Assembly: GCF_900105325.1 (NCBI RefSeq)
Contig: NZ_FNSU01000003.1
Span: 2,542,001 to 2,606,000, forward strand
Direction: 5' to 3'
DNA: 64,000 bases
Source: Pseudomonas marginalis
Lineage (GTDB): Bacteria > Pseudomonadota > Gammaproteobacteria > Pseudomonadales > Pseudomonadaceae
Made by a program: the position numbers and the translations under genes
In this document: positions 26,040 to 33,946 of the stretch, piece by piece
Layout: each line of letters begins with the position of its first letter
Position numbering within the stretch: the first letter of the stretch is position 1
Notes under the pieces: generated by a model
Databases searched by the model: none
What the model was told of the DNA's origin: nothing
What the model saw: only the letters and a program-made list of their open reading frames with translations

Positions 26040-27602
26040 TTATTTGTCCGCCTTGAGGATTTCGTAATCACGCAACTTATTGGCGATGGTGGTGTGTGAC
26101 ACCCCCAGGCGTTTCCCCAACTGCCGGCTGCTGGGATGCTCGGCATACAGGCTCTCCAGCACCGCCTTCTCGAAGCGTCCGACGATCGCCTCCAAACCGC
26201 CCTCCAGGGAAAAGTCGCCAAGGGGTTGGCGCACGCCGTAGTCCGGCAGGCGGATGTGTTCGACCTTGACCGTCCCGCCGTCACACAGCGATACCGCCTG
26301 GAACAGCACGTTTTCCAGCTGCCGCACATTCCCCGGCCAGTGGTAGTGGCTGAGCTTGTCCATGGCGGCAGGCGCCAGCCTGGGCAGCGGGCAGCCAATC
26401 TGCCGGCTGGCCTGGTCGAGAAAGTGCTCGACCAGGGGAGCAAGGCCGTCGAGGCATTCGCGCAGGGGCGGGATATGCAAGGACAGCACGTTGAGGCGGT
26501 GATAGAGGTCCTGGCGGAATTCGCCACGGGCGCAGAGTTCGGACAGGTCCACCTGGGTGGCGCAGATCACCCGCACATCCAGGTACACCTCTTCGTCACT
26601 GCCCACGCGCCGAAAGCAGCCGTCCTGCAGGAAGCGCAGCAATTTCACCTGCAAGCGCGCGCTCATTTCCCCGACACCATCGAGAAACAACGTACCGCCT
26701 GACGTCAGCTCCAGCAGCCCGAGCTTGCCTTCGGCCCGCGCGCCTTCAAAAGCGCCGGGGCCGTAGCCGAACAATTCGGTCTCGGCCATCGACTCGGGCA
26801 GCCCAGCGCAGTTCAGCGCCATCAACGGCGATTGCCCGCGCGGGCTGGCCAGGTGGCAAGCGCGTGCCAACAACTCTTTGCCGGTGCCGGTTTCGCCTTC
26901 TATTAATAGAGGCGCATCCAACGGCGCCATGCGCCGGGCTTCACGTACCACGGCGGCCATGACCTTGGAGCTTTGGAAAATACTGTCGAAACCGCGCAGC
27001 TCCTGTTTGCGCACATTGTAGATACGCTCACCCACACGGTCGGCACGGTGCAGGGTCAACACGGCACCGGCCATGGCTTCGCTGTCGTCATGTTCGGAGG
27101 ATTGCAGCGGTGCGATATCCGCCAGGAACACGTCACCCTTGACCTTGACCCGCAGGCCATTGATCCGCGATTTACTCGCGCGCACCAGTTCCGGCAAGTC
27201 GAAATCCTCGGCGTAGCGCGACAGCGGAATGCCCGGTACCTCGTCCACCCGCACCCCGAGCAACTGCGCGGCCGCACGGTTGGCGGCGACGATGGAGCCG
27301 CCCATGTCGATGGACAGCACCGGAAACTCAAGTGCACCGAGCAGCGCATTGAGCTCCATATGTCGACGCTCACTGGGCATCAGCCCTACCCGTTTAACGC
27401 CAAACACCCCGGCAATCGCCTCGAACTGCGGGCGCAGCGCCTGGAATTGCATGTTCACCAGGTTTGGGCAGAACAGGTAAATGGCGTTGCCATGCTCGCC
27501 ACCCACCTCACCCTTGGCGACGTTGACGCCGTACTCCACCAACAGGTTGAGGATGTCCCGCAGGATGCCGATGCGGTTCTGGCAGTGCACTTTGATACGC
27601 AT
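26040..27602 (-). CDS. phhR: PhhR, TyrR-family transcriptional regulator of aromatic amino acid metabolism
   Basis: The product has 520 residues from MRIKVHCQNR; the open frame extends upstream without homology. An N-terminal ACT domain (1-70) is followed by a PAS domain (about 80-190). The AAA+ domain has Walker A GETGTGKE at 236-243 and GAFEGA at 283-288 in place of GAFTGA. A C-terminal HTH reads RQLGKRLGVSHTTIANKLRDY. It activates phhA and other aromatic catabolic promoters in response to Phe/Tyr. The altered loop agrees with published work that PhhR of P. putida uses sigma-70. It is transcribed divergently from phhA. Confidence 0.95.
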   Translation of the reverse strand: MRIKVHCQNRIGILRDILNLLVEYGVNVAKGEVGGEHGNAIYLFCPNLVNMQFQALRPQFEAIAGVFGVKRVGLMPSERRHMELNALLGALEFPVLSIDMGGSIVAANRAAAQLLGVRVDEVPGIPLSRYAEDFDLPELVRASKSRINGLRVKVKGDVFLADIAPLQSSEHDDSEAMAGAVLTLHRADRVGERIYNVRKQELRGFDSIFQSSKVMAAVVREARRMAPLDAPLLIEGETGTGKELLARACHLASPRGQSPLMALNCAGLPESMAETELFGYGPGAFEGARAEGKLGLLELTSGGTLFLDGVGEMSARLQVKLLRFLQDGCFRRVGSDEEVYLDVRVICATQVDLSELCARGEFRQDLYHRLNVLSLHIPPLRECLDGLAPLVEHFLDQASRQIGCPLPRLAPAAMDKLSHYHWPGNVRQLENVLFQAVSLCDGGTVKVEHIRLPDYGVRQPLGDFSLEGGLEAIVGRFEKAVLESLYAEHPSSRQLGKRLGVSHTTIANKLRDYEILKADK

Positions 27603-27722
27603 GAAAAGGCTCGAAAAGTGGGTAGGCGCCGCGTCTTTTTGTCGCTGGGCGCAGATAGTCGTCAAGATTATGTGACAGCTTGGGGGCTTTTCCCAGCCCA
27701 ATACCGTATTGAGCCAAGCAAT

Positions 27723-27740
27723 CGTAACGAATACTTTACG
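27723..27740. promoter_or_regulatory. Candidate PhhR operator (TyrR box)
   Basis: CGTAAC-N6-TTTACG matches the TyrR/PhhR box TGTAAA-N6-TTTACA at GTAA and TTTAC. It lies between the divergent phhR and phhA genes, 120 bases from each start codon. Confidence 0.65.
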
Positions 27741-27859
27741 AAAACCAGTAATTTTTCCTACACGGCCGATGCTGAAGCCGATGGAATCTTGCCCCGCACG
27801 GCGTATCAATAGGCTCATCCCAGGACATAACAAGAACGAATGCCTAGCAGGAGAGCCGT

Positions 27860-28651
27860 ATGAAGCAGACGCACTACGTGGCCCGCGAGCCCGATGCGCA
27901 AGGTTTTATCCACTACCCGCCGGAAGAACACGCGGTGTGGAACACCCTGATCACCCGCCAGTTGAAAGTGATCGAGGGCCGCGCGTGCCAAGAGTACCTG
28001 GACGGCATCGACAAGCTCGGCCTGCCCTTGGATCGCATCCCGCAACTGGGTGAAATCAACCAGGTGCTGGCCGCGACCACCGGCTGGCAAGTCGCTCGCG
28101 TGCCGGCGCTGATCCCCTTCCAGACCTTCTTCGAATTGCTCGCCAACAAGCAGTTTCCGGTGGCGACCTTTATTCGTACCCGCGAAGAACTGGATTACCT
28201 GCAAGAGCCGGATATTTTCCACGAGATCTTTGGCCACTGCCCGCTGCTGACCAACCCGTGGTTTGCCGAGTTCACCCACACCTACGGCAAGCTCGGCCTG
28301 GCGGCCAGCAAGGAGCAACGGGTATACCTGGCGCGCCTGTACTGGATGACCATCGAGTTCGGCCTGGTGGATACCCCCGACGGCCGGCGTATCTACGGTG
28401 GCGGGATTTTGTCGTCGCCCAAGGAAAGCGTGTACTGCCTGTCCGACCAGCCTGAACATCAAGCCTTCGACCCGCTGGAAGCGATGCGCACCCCGTATCG
28501 CATCGACATCCTGCAACCGCTGTATTTCGTATTGCCCAACCTCAAGCGCCTGTTCGAAGTGGCGCAGGAAGACATCATGGGCATGGTCGAGCACGGTATG
28601 CAGTTGGGCTTGCACGCGCCGAAGTTCCCACCCAAGCCCAAAGCCGCGTGA
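27860..28651 (+). CDS. phhA: Phenylalanine-4-hydroxylase
   Basis: The product has 263 residues, the bacterial monomeric form. It converts phenylalanine to tyrosine with tetrahydropterin and oxygen. Iron ligands are visible: H121 and H126 (DIFHEIFGHCPLL) and E166 (YWMTIEFGLV). A good ribosome site (CAGGAG) precedes the ATG. It is the first gene of phhABC, opposite phhR. Confidence 0.98.
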   Translation: MKQTHYVAREPDAQGFIHYPPEEHAVWNTLITRQLKVIEGRACQEYLDGIDKLGLPLDRIPQLGEINQVLAATTGWQVARVPALIPFQTFFELLANKQFPVATFIRTREELDYLQEPDIFHEIFGHCPLLTNPWFAEFTHTYGKLGLAASKEQRVYLARLYWMTIEFGLVDTPDGRRIYGGGILSSPKESVYCLSDQPEHQAFDPLEAMRTPYRIDILQPLYFVLPNLKRLFEVAQEDIMGMVEHGMQLGLHAPKFPPKPKAA

Positions 28652-28756
28652 GCCTCAGCTTTTAAGGCCAGGTGAGTCTGTTCCCTGGCCCCGCGTTGCT
28701 TTAGGGTGACGCCACTGACGACCGTTTTTAAACACTCGAATTCAGGACACCACCAC

Positions 28757-29113
28757 ATGACCACCTTGAACCAAGCCCACTGCGAAGCCTGCCGCGCCGA
28801 TGCCCCGCAAGTCAGCGATGAAGAACTGCCGGTGCTGCTCAAGCAGATCCCCGACTGGAACATCGAAGTGCGCGACGGCGTGATGCAGCTGGAAAAGGTT
28901 TTCCTGTTCAAGAACTTCAAGTTCGCCCTGGCCTTTACCAACGCCATGGGTGAAATCTCCGAAGCCGAAGGCCATCACCCAGGCCTGCTCACCGAGTGGG
29001 GCAAGGTCACCGTGACCTGGTGGAGCCACTCCATCAAGGGCCTGCACCGCAACGACTTCATCATGGCCGCGCGCACCGACGAAGTGGCCAAGGACGCCGA
29101 GGGCCGCAAGTAA
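28757..29113 (+). CDS. phhB: 4a-hydroxytetrahydrobiopterin (pterin-4a-carbinolamine) dehydratase
   Basis: The product has 118 residues from the ATG after AGGA. The PCD motif EAEGHHPGLLTEWGKVTVTWWSHSIKGLHRND carries the active-site histidine pair. It recycles the oxidised pterin cofactor made by PhhA. Its stop shares a base with the phhC start (TAATG). Confidence 0.97.
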   Translation: MTTLNQAHCEACRADAPQVSDEELPVLLKQIPDWNIEVRDGVMQLEKVFLFKNFKFALAFTNAMGEISEAEGHHPGLLTEWGKVTVTWWSHSIKGLHRNDFIMAARTDEVAKDAEGRK

Positions 29114-30306
29114 TGCATTTCGATGCCATAGGCCGCGTGCCCGGCGACCCGATCCTCGGCTTGATGGACCTGTATGCCCAGGACGCCAACCCGCACAAGT
29201 TCGACCTCGGCGTGGGCGTTTATAAGGACGACCAGGGCCTGACGCCGATTCCCGCTTCGGTGAAGCGCGCCGAACAGCGCCTGGTCGACACCCAGGCCAC
29301 CAAGACCTATATCGGCGGCCACGGTGATGCAGCCTTCGGCACACTGATCAGCGAACTGGTGCTGGGCGCCGACTCCGCCCTACTGCGCGAACACCGTGCC
29401 GGCGCGACCCAGACCCCAGGCGGCACCGGCGCCCTGCGCCTGAGCGCCGACTTTATCGCCCACAACCTGCCCGGCCGTGGCGTGTGGTTGAGCGACCCGA
29501 CCTGGCCGATCCACGAAACCATCTTTGCCAAGGCCGGGCTCAGGGTCAGCCATTACCCCTACGTGGGCGCGGATAACCGCCTGGATGTGGCGGCGATGCT
29601 GGCAACCCTCTCCACCGTGCCCAAGGGCGACGTGGTCTTGCTGCACGCCTGCTGCCATAACCCGACCGGCTTCGACCTGTCCCAGGATGACTGGCGCCAG
29701 GTACTGCACATCGTGCGTGAGCGCCAGTTGCTGCCACTGATCGACTTCGCCTACCAGGGCTTTGGCGACGGCCTGGAGCAGGACGCCTGGGCGGTGCGCT
29801 TGTTTGCGGCTGAACTGCCGGAAGTACTGGTCACCAGCTCCTGCTCGAAGAACTTCGGCCTGTACCGCGACCGTGTCGGCGCGTTGATCGTGTGCGCGGC
29901 GGATGCCGAGAAGCTGAAGGATGTACGCAGCCAACTGGCGAATACCGCGCGCAACCTGTGGTCGACGCCGCCGGACCATGGTGCGGCGGTGGTCGCGACC
30001 ATCCTGGGGGATGCCGAGCTGAAAAAGCAGTGGAGCGAGGAAGTCGAAGCCATGCGTGCGCGAATCGCGCAGTTGCGTTCAGGACTGGTGGAGGCGTTGG
30101 CGCCCCACGGTTTATCGGAGCGGTTTGCGCACATCGGGGCGCAACGCGGGATGTTTTCCTACACCGGCTTGAGTGCCGAGCAGGTCAAGCAACTGCGCGA
30201 GAAGCACAGCGTATACATGGTCAGTTCGGGACGGGCCAACGTGGCGGGGATCGATGCGACACGCCTGACACTTCTGGCCGAAGCCATCGCCGACGTCTCC
30301 CACTGA
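29113..30306 (+). CDS. phhC: Aromatic amino acid aminotransferase
   Basis: The product has 397 residues from the ATG that overlaps the phhB stop; the longer open frame upstream overlaps phhB. It is a fold-type I PLP enzyme with the cofactor lysine in SSCSKNFGLYRDRVG and the phosphate-binding arginine nearby. NPTGFDLSQDDW and SGRANVAGID are class I aminotransferase blocks. It transaminates tyrosine and phenylalanine, completing the phh operon. Confidence 0.96.
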   Translation: MHFDAIGRVPGDPILGLMDLYAQDANPHKFDLGVGVYKDDQGLTPIPASVKRAEQRLVDTQATKTYIGGHGDAAFGTLISELVLGADSALLREHRAGATQTPGGTGALRLSADFIAHNLPGRGVWLSDPTWPIHETIFAKAGLRVSHYPYVGADNRLDVAAMLATLSTVPKGDVVLLHACCHNPTGFDLSQDDWRQVLHIVRERQLLPLIDFAYQGFGDGLEQDAWAVRLFAAELPEVLVTSSCSKNFGLYRDRVGALIVCAADAEKLKDVRSQLANTARNLWSTPPDHGAAVVATILGDAELKKQWSEEVEAMRARIAQLRSGLVEALAPHGLSERFAHIGAQRGMFSYTGLSAEQVKQLREKHSVYMVSSGRANVAGIDATRLTLLAEAIADVSH

Positions 30307-30324
30307 AGAAACACAAAACCAATC

Positions 30325-30422
30325 GTAGGAGCGAGCTTGCTCGCGAAGAACTCATAAGCACCGCGCCTATTCAGGCTGCACGCGTTATCGTTGACGTTTT
30401 TCGCGAGCAAGCTCGCTCCTAC
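30325..30422. repeat. REPIN (inverted REP pair)
   Basis: The arm GTAGGAGCGAGCTTGCTCGC and its exact reverse complement flank a 50-base spacer. The pair lies between the convergent phhC and LpxH-like genes. This is the common P. fluorescens REP class and may also act as a transcript end. Confidence 0.9.
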
Positions 30423-30442
30423 AGTTGGACTGTGGTTGGCCT

Positions 30443-31252
30443 TCAGTTTGTGATCATCTCAGCTTTCAACTGCGCTTCTTTCGCCTGGGCATCCGCCAAC
30501 CGATACAACTCGATGCTCCCGTCCCAGTGCTCGATCAACGCCGTGCACGACTCCACCCAATCCCCGCAGTTGAGGTAATCCACCTCGCCCACCTTGCGAA
30601 TCTCCGCATGGTGGATATGCCCGCACACCACGCCATGCAACTCGCGCCGGGTCACTTCGTGGGCGATGGCCTCTTCAAAATCGCTGATAAAGCTCACGGC
30701 GGTTTTGACCTTGTGTTTCAGGTACGCCGACAAAGACCAGTAGCCATAGCCGTAGCGGGCGCGCCAGTGGTTCAACCAGCGGTTCAAGGTGAGTGTGAAC
30801 TCGTAGGCCGAGTCGCCCAGGAACGCCAGCCAACGGTGATAGCGGGTGATCACATCGAACTGGTCGCCGTGGATCACCAGCAGATGGCGACCGTCGGCCG
30901 TCACGTGCACCGCCTCATCCACCAACTGGATATTGCCCAGGATCAGCTTGGAGTAGCGGCGCAGGAACTCGTCGTGGTTGCCGGTGACGTAGATCACCTC
31001 GGTACCGCGCTTGGCCATGGTCAGCAGGCGACGGATCACGTTGGTATGGGCCTGGGGCCAATACATGCCGCCGCGCATTTTCCAGCCGTCGATGATATCG
31101 CCCACCAGGTAGACCTTATCGGCGTGGTAGCCCTTGAGGAACTGCGATAGGTGTTCGGCCTGGCAATCCCGGGTGCCCAGGTGCACGTCGGAAATCCACA
31201 GGGTACGAACCCGCTGCTTGCGGCTGGGCTTGGTGAACTCGGCACTGGTCAT
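30443..31252 (-). CDS. LpxH-like UDP-2,3-diacylglucosamine diphosphatase / metallophosphoesterase
   Basis: The product has 269 residues from the ATG that lies 6 bases after GAGGG; another ATG two codons earlier sits too close to this site. Calcineurin-fold metal motifs are SDVHLGTRD, VGDIIDGW, VTGNHDEF and the later VCGHIHHAEI. Family members hydrolyse UDP-diacylglucosamine to lipid X in lipid A synthesis, but this long subgroup is a paralogue type and the substrate is not proven. It is a single gene, convergent with phhC. Confidence 0.85.
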   Translation of the reverse strand: MTSAEFTKPSRKQRVRTLWISDVHLGTRDCQAEHLSQFLKGYHADKVYLVGDIIDGWKMRGGMYWPQAHTNVIRRLLTMAKRGTEVIYVTGNHDEFLRRYSKLILGNIQLVDEAVHVTADGRHLLVIHGDQFDVITRYHRWLAFLGDSAYEFTLTLNRWLNHWRARYGYGYWSLSAYLKHKVKTAVSFISDFEEAIAHEVTRRELHGVVCGHIHHAEIRKVGEVDYLNCGDWVESCTALIEHWDGSIELYRLADAQAKEAQLKAEMITN

Positions 31253-31389
31253 GGGCATCCCTCGACGCTGTTTTCGCGAGCTTGCGCCCTGGCGATTAAT
31301 AGCCCATGACAGTCGTGCGTCAGTCCGATGACAGCGCCCGCCGGCCGCGAAGCGTTGTAGACTGGCGCCCTGCCGCCCAGGAGACCGCG

Positions 31390-32139
31390 ATGAGACCGTC
31401 GCTCACGCTACGCCACTACCTCGAAGCGCCCATCGCCCACAGCCATGACCATGCGCAGTTGGTGTTCGGCCTGTCCGGCCACCTGGACCTGGAAGTCGAC
31501 GGCCGTGGCAGCCAGGTGCGCGAAAGCAGCGTGATGGTGCTGCCCTTCTCCGCCCACCACGCCTGTGGCAGTCGCGATGGCAGCCGTTGCCTGGTGCTGG
31601 ATGTGCCCACGGAGCATTGGCTCCTGCAATCCCTGGGCGAACACGCCGACGCCAGCCGCCGCCTGCTCGATCAACCGGCACGCCTGGCCCTGGATTCCCG
31701 GCAGCACCAACTGGTGCAATGGCTGGCGCACAGCCCCGTGGATGATCCATTGATCGCCCAACAGGGTGCGGTGCTGTTGCTGGCCAGCCTCAATCATCCG
31801 CAGGCCCCGCAGGTGCCGGGCCGCCGCCTGCCGTATGGGGCATTCAATGCGCATATCGAGCGACACGTCGCCCATCCGTTGCAGGTCGCCGACCTGGCGC
31901 GTATCGCCGGCCTATCGGTGGCGCGCCTGCATGCGCGCTTCATCGCCGAATGCGGGCAGACGCCCATGGATTACATCCGCAGCCGGCGCCTGCAACTGGC
32001 CCTGAACCTGCTGCGCGAGACGCCGCTGCCCGTCGGTGAAATCGCCGTGCGGGTTGGCTACACCTCACAAAGCGCCTTTGCCGCCGCTATGCTGCGCGAA
32101 TTCGGCGCCTCTCCCGGCGCGTTGCGGCGCGCCACATAG
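31390..32139 (+). CDS. AraC-family transcriptional regulator
   Basis: The product has 249 residues from the ATG placed 7 bases after AGGAG. The N-terminal cupin sensor has HSHDHAQLVFGLSGHLDLEVDG. The C-terminal double HTH has VADLARIAGLSVARLHARFIAECGQTPMDYIRSRRLQLALNLL and VGYTSQSAFAAAMLREFGASPGALRR. It probably controls the EamA transporter gene 100 bases downstream; the ligand is unknown. Confidence 0.92.
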   Translation: MRPSLTLRHYLEAPIAHSHDHAQLVFGLSGHLDLEVDGRGSQVRESSVMVLPFSAHHACGSRDGSRCLVLDVPTEHWLLQSLGEHADASRRLLDQPARLALDSRQHQLVQWLAHSPVDDPLIAQQGAVLLLASLNHPQAPQVPGRRLPYGAFNAHIERHVAHPLQVADLARIAGLSVARLHARFIAECGQTPMDYIRSRRLQLALNLLRETPLPVGEIAVRVGYTSQSAFAAAMLREFGASPGALRRAT

Positions 32140-32238
32140 GGCGAGCCTTGCGCTAAAAATCGCGAGTCCCACGACAGACGCACACACCGGCACCCTCTAG
32201 ACTGCGAACCTGTCACTCCCGTTGGTTCAAGGATCGCA

Positions 32239-33123
32239 ATGACTCCCCGTTCAGCCCTCGGCGCCCTGCATATCGGCGCATTGATGTTTGGCCTTACCGG
32301 CGTCTTCGGCAAGCTGGCGGCGGCCTCGCCGGCCATCATCGTCTTCGGGCGCGCCGCGTTTGCCGTGATTGCCCTGGCAGTGTTTGCGCGCTTCGCCAGC
32401 AACGCCCCCTGGAAAACCCTGGCGCTGCAGGACTGGCGTCGCCTGCTGGTCAGTGGCGTGTTGCTGGCGGCGCATTGGGTGACGTTCTTCATTGCCGTCA
32501 AGGTCGCCGGCGTAGCCGTCGCCACGCTGGGGTTCACCGCATTCCCGGCGTTTACCGTGATCCTCGAAGGGCTGATCTTCCGCGAGCGTATCCGCGCCAA
32601 TGAAATCGTGCTGGTGGCCTTGGTCACCGTTGGCCTGGTGCTGGTGACGCCGGACTTCAATCTCGCCAGCGAAGCCACGGGTGGCCTGCTTTGGGGGATT
32701 GTCTCGGGTTTGCTGTTCTCATTGTTGTCGCTGAACAACCGCGCCAGCTCCGGACGGATTCCCGCCGTGCAGGCAGCGCTGTGCCAGAACGTGGTGGTCG
32801 CGGTGTGCCTGCTGCCCGTGGCCGCGCCGGGGCTGGCGGACGTGCGCGCGCTGGACTGGTTGTGGATCGGCTTGCTTGGGGTGTTCTGCACCGGCCTGGC
32901 CCACAGCCTGTTTGTTGCCAGCCTCGCGGTGATCAAGGCGCGCACCGCCTCGGTGGTGTTCGCCATGGAGCCGGTCTACGGCATCACCGTGGCCTGGCTG
33001 CTGTTTGCCGAAACCCCGACCCTGCGCATGTTGCTGGGCGGCGCGTTGATCATCGTCGCCATCGTGCTTTCCGGGCTGATGGGCAGCGCCAGCCAGGCCA
33101 GACAGCCCGCTGCAACGGCCTGA
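32239..33123 (+). CDS. EamA-family (DMT) inner-membrane transporter
   Basis: The product has 294 residues with about ten hydrophobic segments and two EamA repeats; the second includes FAMEPVYGITVAWLLFAETPTLRMLLGGALII. Such proteins export amino acids or other metabolites. It is co-oriented with, and close to, the AraC gene, so regulation by it is plausible. Confidence 0.9.
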   Translation: MTPRSALGALHIGALMFGLTGVFGKLAAASPAIIVFGRAAFAVIALAVFARFASNAPWKTLALQDWRRLLVSGVLLAAHWVTFFIAVKVAGVAVATLGFTAFPAFTVILEGLIFRERIRANEIVLVALVTVGLVLVTPDFNLASEATGGLLWGIVSGLLFSLLSLNNRASSGRIPAVQAALCQNVVVAVCLLPVAAPGLADVRALDWLWIGLLGVFCTGLAHSLFVASLAVIKARTASVVFAMEPVYGITVAWLLFAETPTLRMLLGGALIIVAIVLSGLMGSASQARQPAATA

Positions 33124-33254
33124 TCTATACTTTAAACATCCGCAACAGTCAGCCGTCGTTCAACGGATAAAGACTCCTCGACGACAGCCATGGTGTTTTC
33201 TGCAGTTGCTGCACGCGAGTGGTCACTCCATCAACGCGATGCAGGGGTTTCATC

Positions 33255-33536
33255 ATGGAAATGTTCATCAGCTTGTTGGTTCAGATCATCAGCGGTGCCG
33301 TCGGTGGCAATTTGGCCGGCATGACCAAACAAAGCCTGGGCACCGGGCTCAATACCATGCTGGGGGGTGTCGGCGGGCTCGTGCTGGGCCAGGTCGTGGC
33401 CGCGCTGACCGGCACATCGGGCGGCGAGGCGCTGGATGTGGCGGCGGTCGGCAGCAATATCGTCGGCGGCGGCGTGGGCGGCCTGGTGCTGACCTGGGTC
33501 GTGGGCTTCATCAAAAGCAAGATGGCCGCCAAATAG
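33255..33536 (+). CDS. Small glycine-rich hypothetical membrane protein
   Basis: The product has 93 residues from MEMFISLLVQI. Glycine-zipper-like stretches (GGVGGLVLGQVVAALTG and GGGVGGLVLTWVVGFIKSK) suggest two membrane helices that pack through small residues. Proteins of this look are common in Pseudomonas, but I cannot assign a function. It is a single gene; an upstream in-frame start at 33219 is less likely. Confidence 0.75.
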   Translation: MEMFISLLVQIISGAVGGNLAGMTKQSLGTGLNTMLGGVGGLVLGQVVAALTGTSGGEALDVAAVGSNIVGGGVGGLVLTWVVGFIKSKMAAK

Positions 33537-33577
33537 CGGCGCACTGAGGGGTCACCGCCCTGATGTGGCGGTGACCT

Positions 33578-33865
33578 TCATGGCGTACGGTCGTTGTGGC
33601 CCAGGTCGCGGTGTGGGTCGATCTGGTCGCGCACCCGCTGCTTGAGCACCTTGGCTTCAGGGAAGCCACCATCCGCCTTGCGCTCCCAGATCTGCACACC
33701 GTCGCAGGTGATCCGAAACGCACCGCCGGTGGCCGGTTCCAGCGCCACCCGGCCGAGGTCATCGGCAAACGTACTCAACAACTCCTGCGCCAGCCACGCG
33801 GCGCGCAGCAGCCACTGGCACTGGGTGCAATAGGTGATGACAATCTCGGGTTTGCTCAGCGACAT
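33578..33865 (-). CDS. SelT/SelW/SelH (Rdx) family thioredoxin-fold protein
   Basis: The product has 95 residues from MSLSKPEIV; the longer antisense open frame upstream overlaps the patatin gene and is not coding. The family CxxC is present near the N terminus (ITYCTQCQWLLRAAWLAQELL), with cysteine where some animals have selenocysteine. Rdx proteins are thought to be redox-active but lack a settled substrate. It is divergent from the PlpD gene. Confidence 0.9.
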   Translation of the reverse strand: MSLSKPEIVITYCTQCQWLLRAAWLAQELLSTFADDLGRVALEPATGGAFRITCDGVQIWERKADGGFPEAKVLKQRVRDQIDPHRDLGHNDRTP

Positions 33866-33910
33866 AATTTGAGAGGCTCCTGGCGTAACGGGCTCGGCGG
33901 ATCGGATGGC

Positions 33911-33916
33911 TATAAT
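33911..33916 (+). promoter_or_regulatory. Candidate -10 element of plpD
   Basis: A perfect TATAAT lies 31 bases before the plpD ATG. No clear -35 is seen at 16-18 bases upstream. Confidence 0.45.
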
Positions 33917-33946
33917 ACCGGCCTTTATCGCCCAGCCTCGAGATTC

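Noticed and set aside
27640..27859. A sigma-54 promoter for phhA
   Set aside because: Only a GG-N10-GC without TTGC was found, and PhhR has an altered GAFTGA loop.
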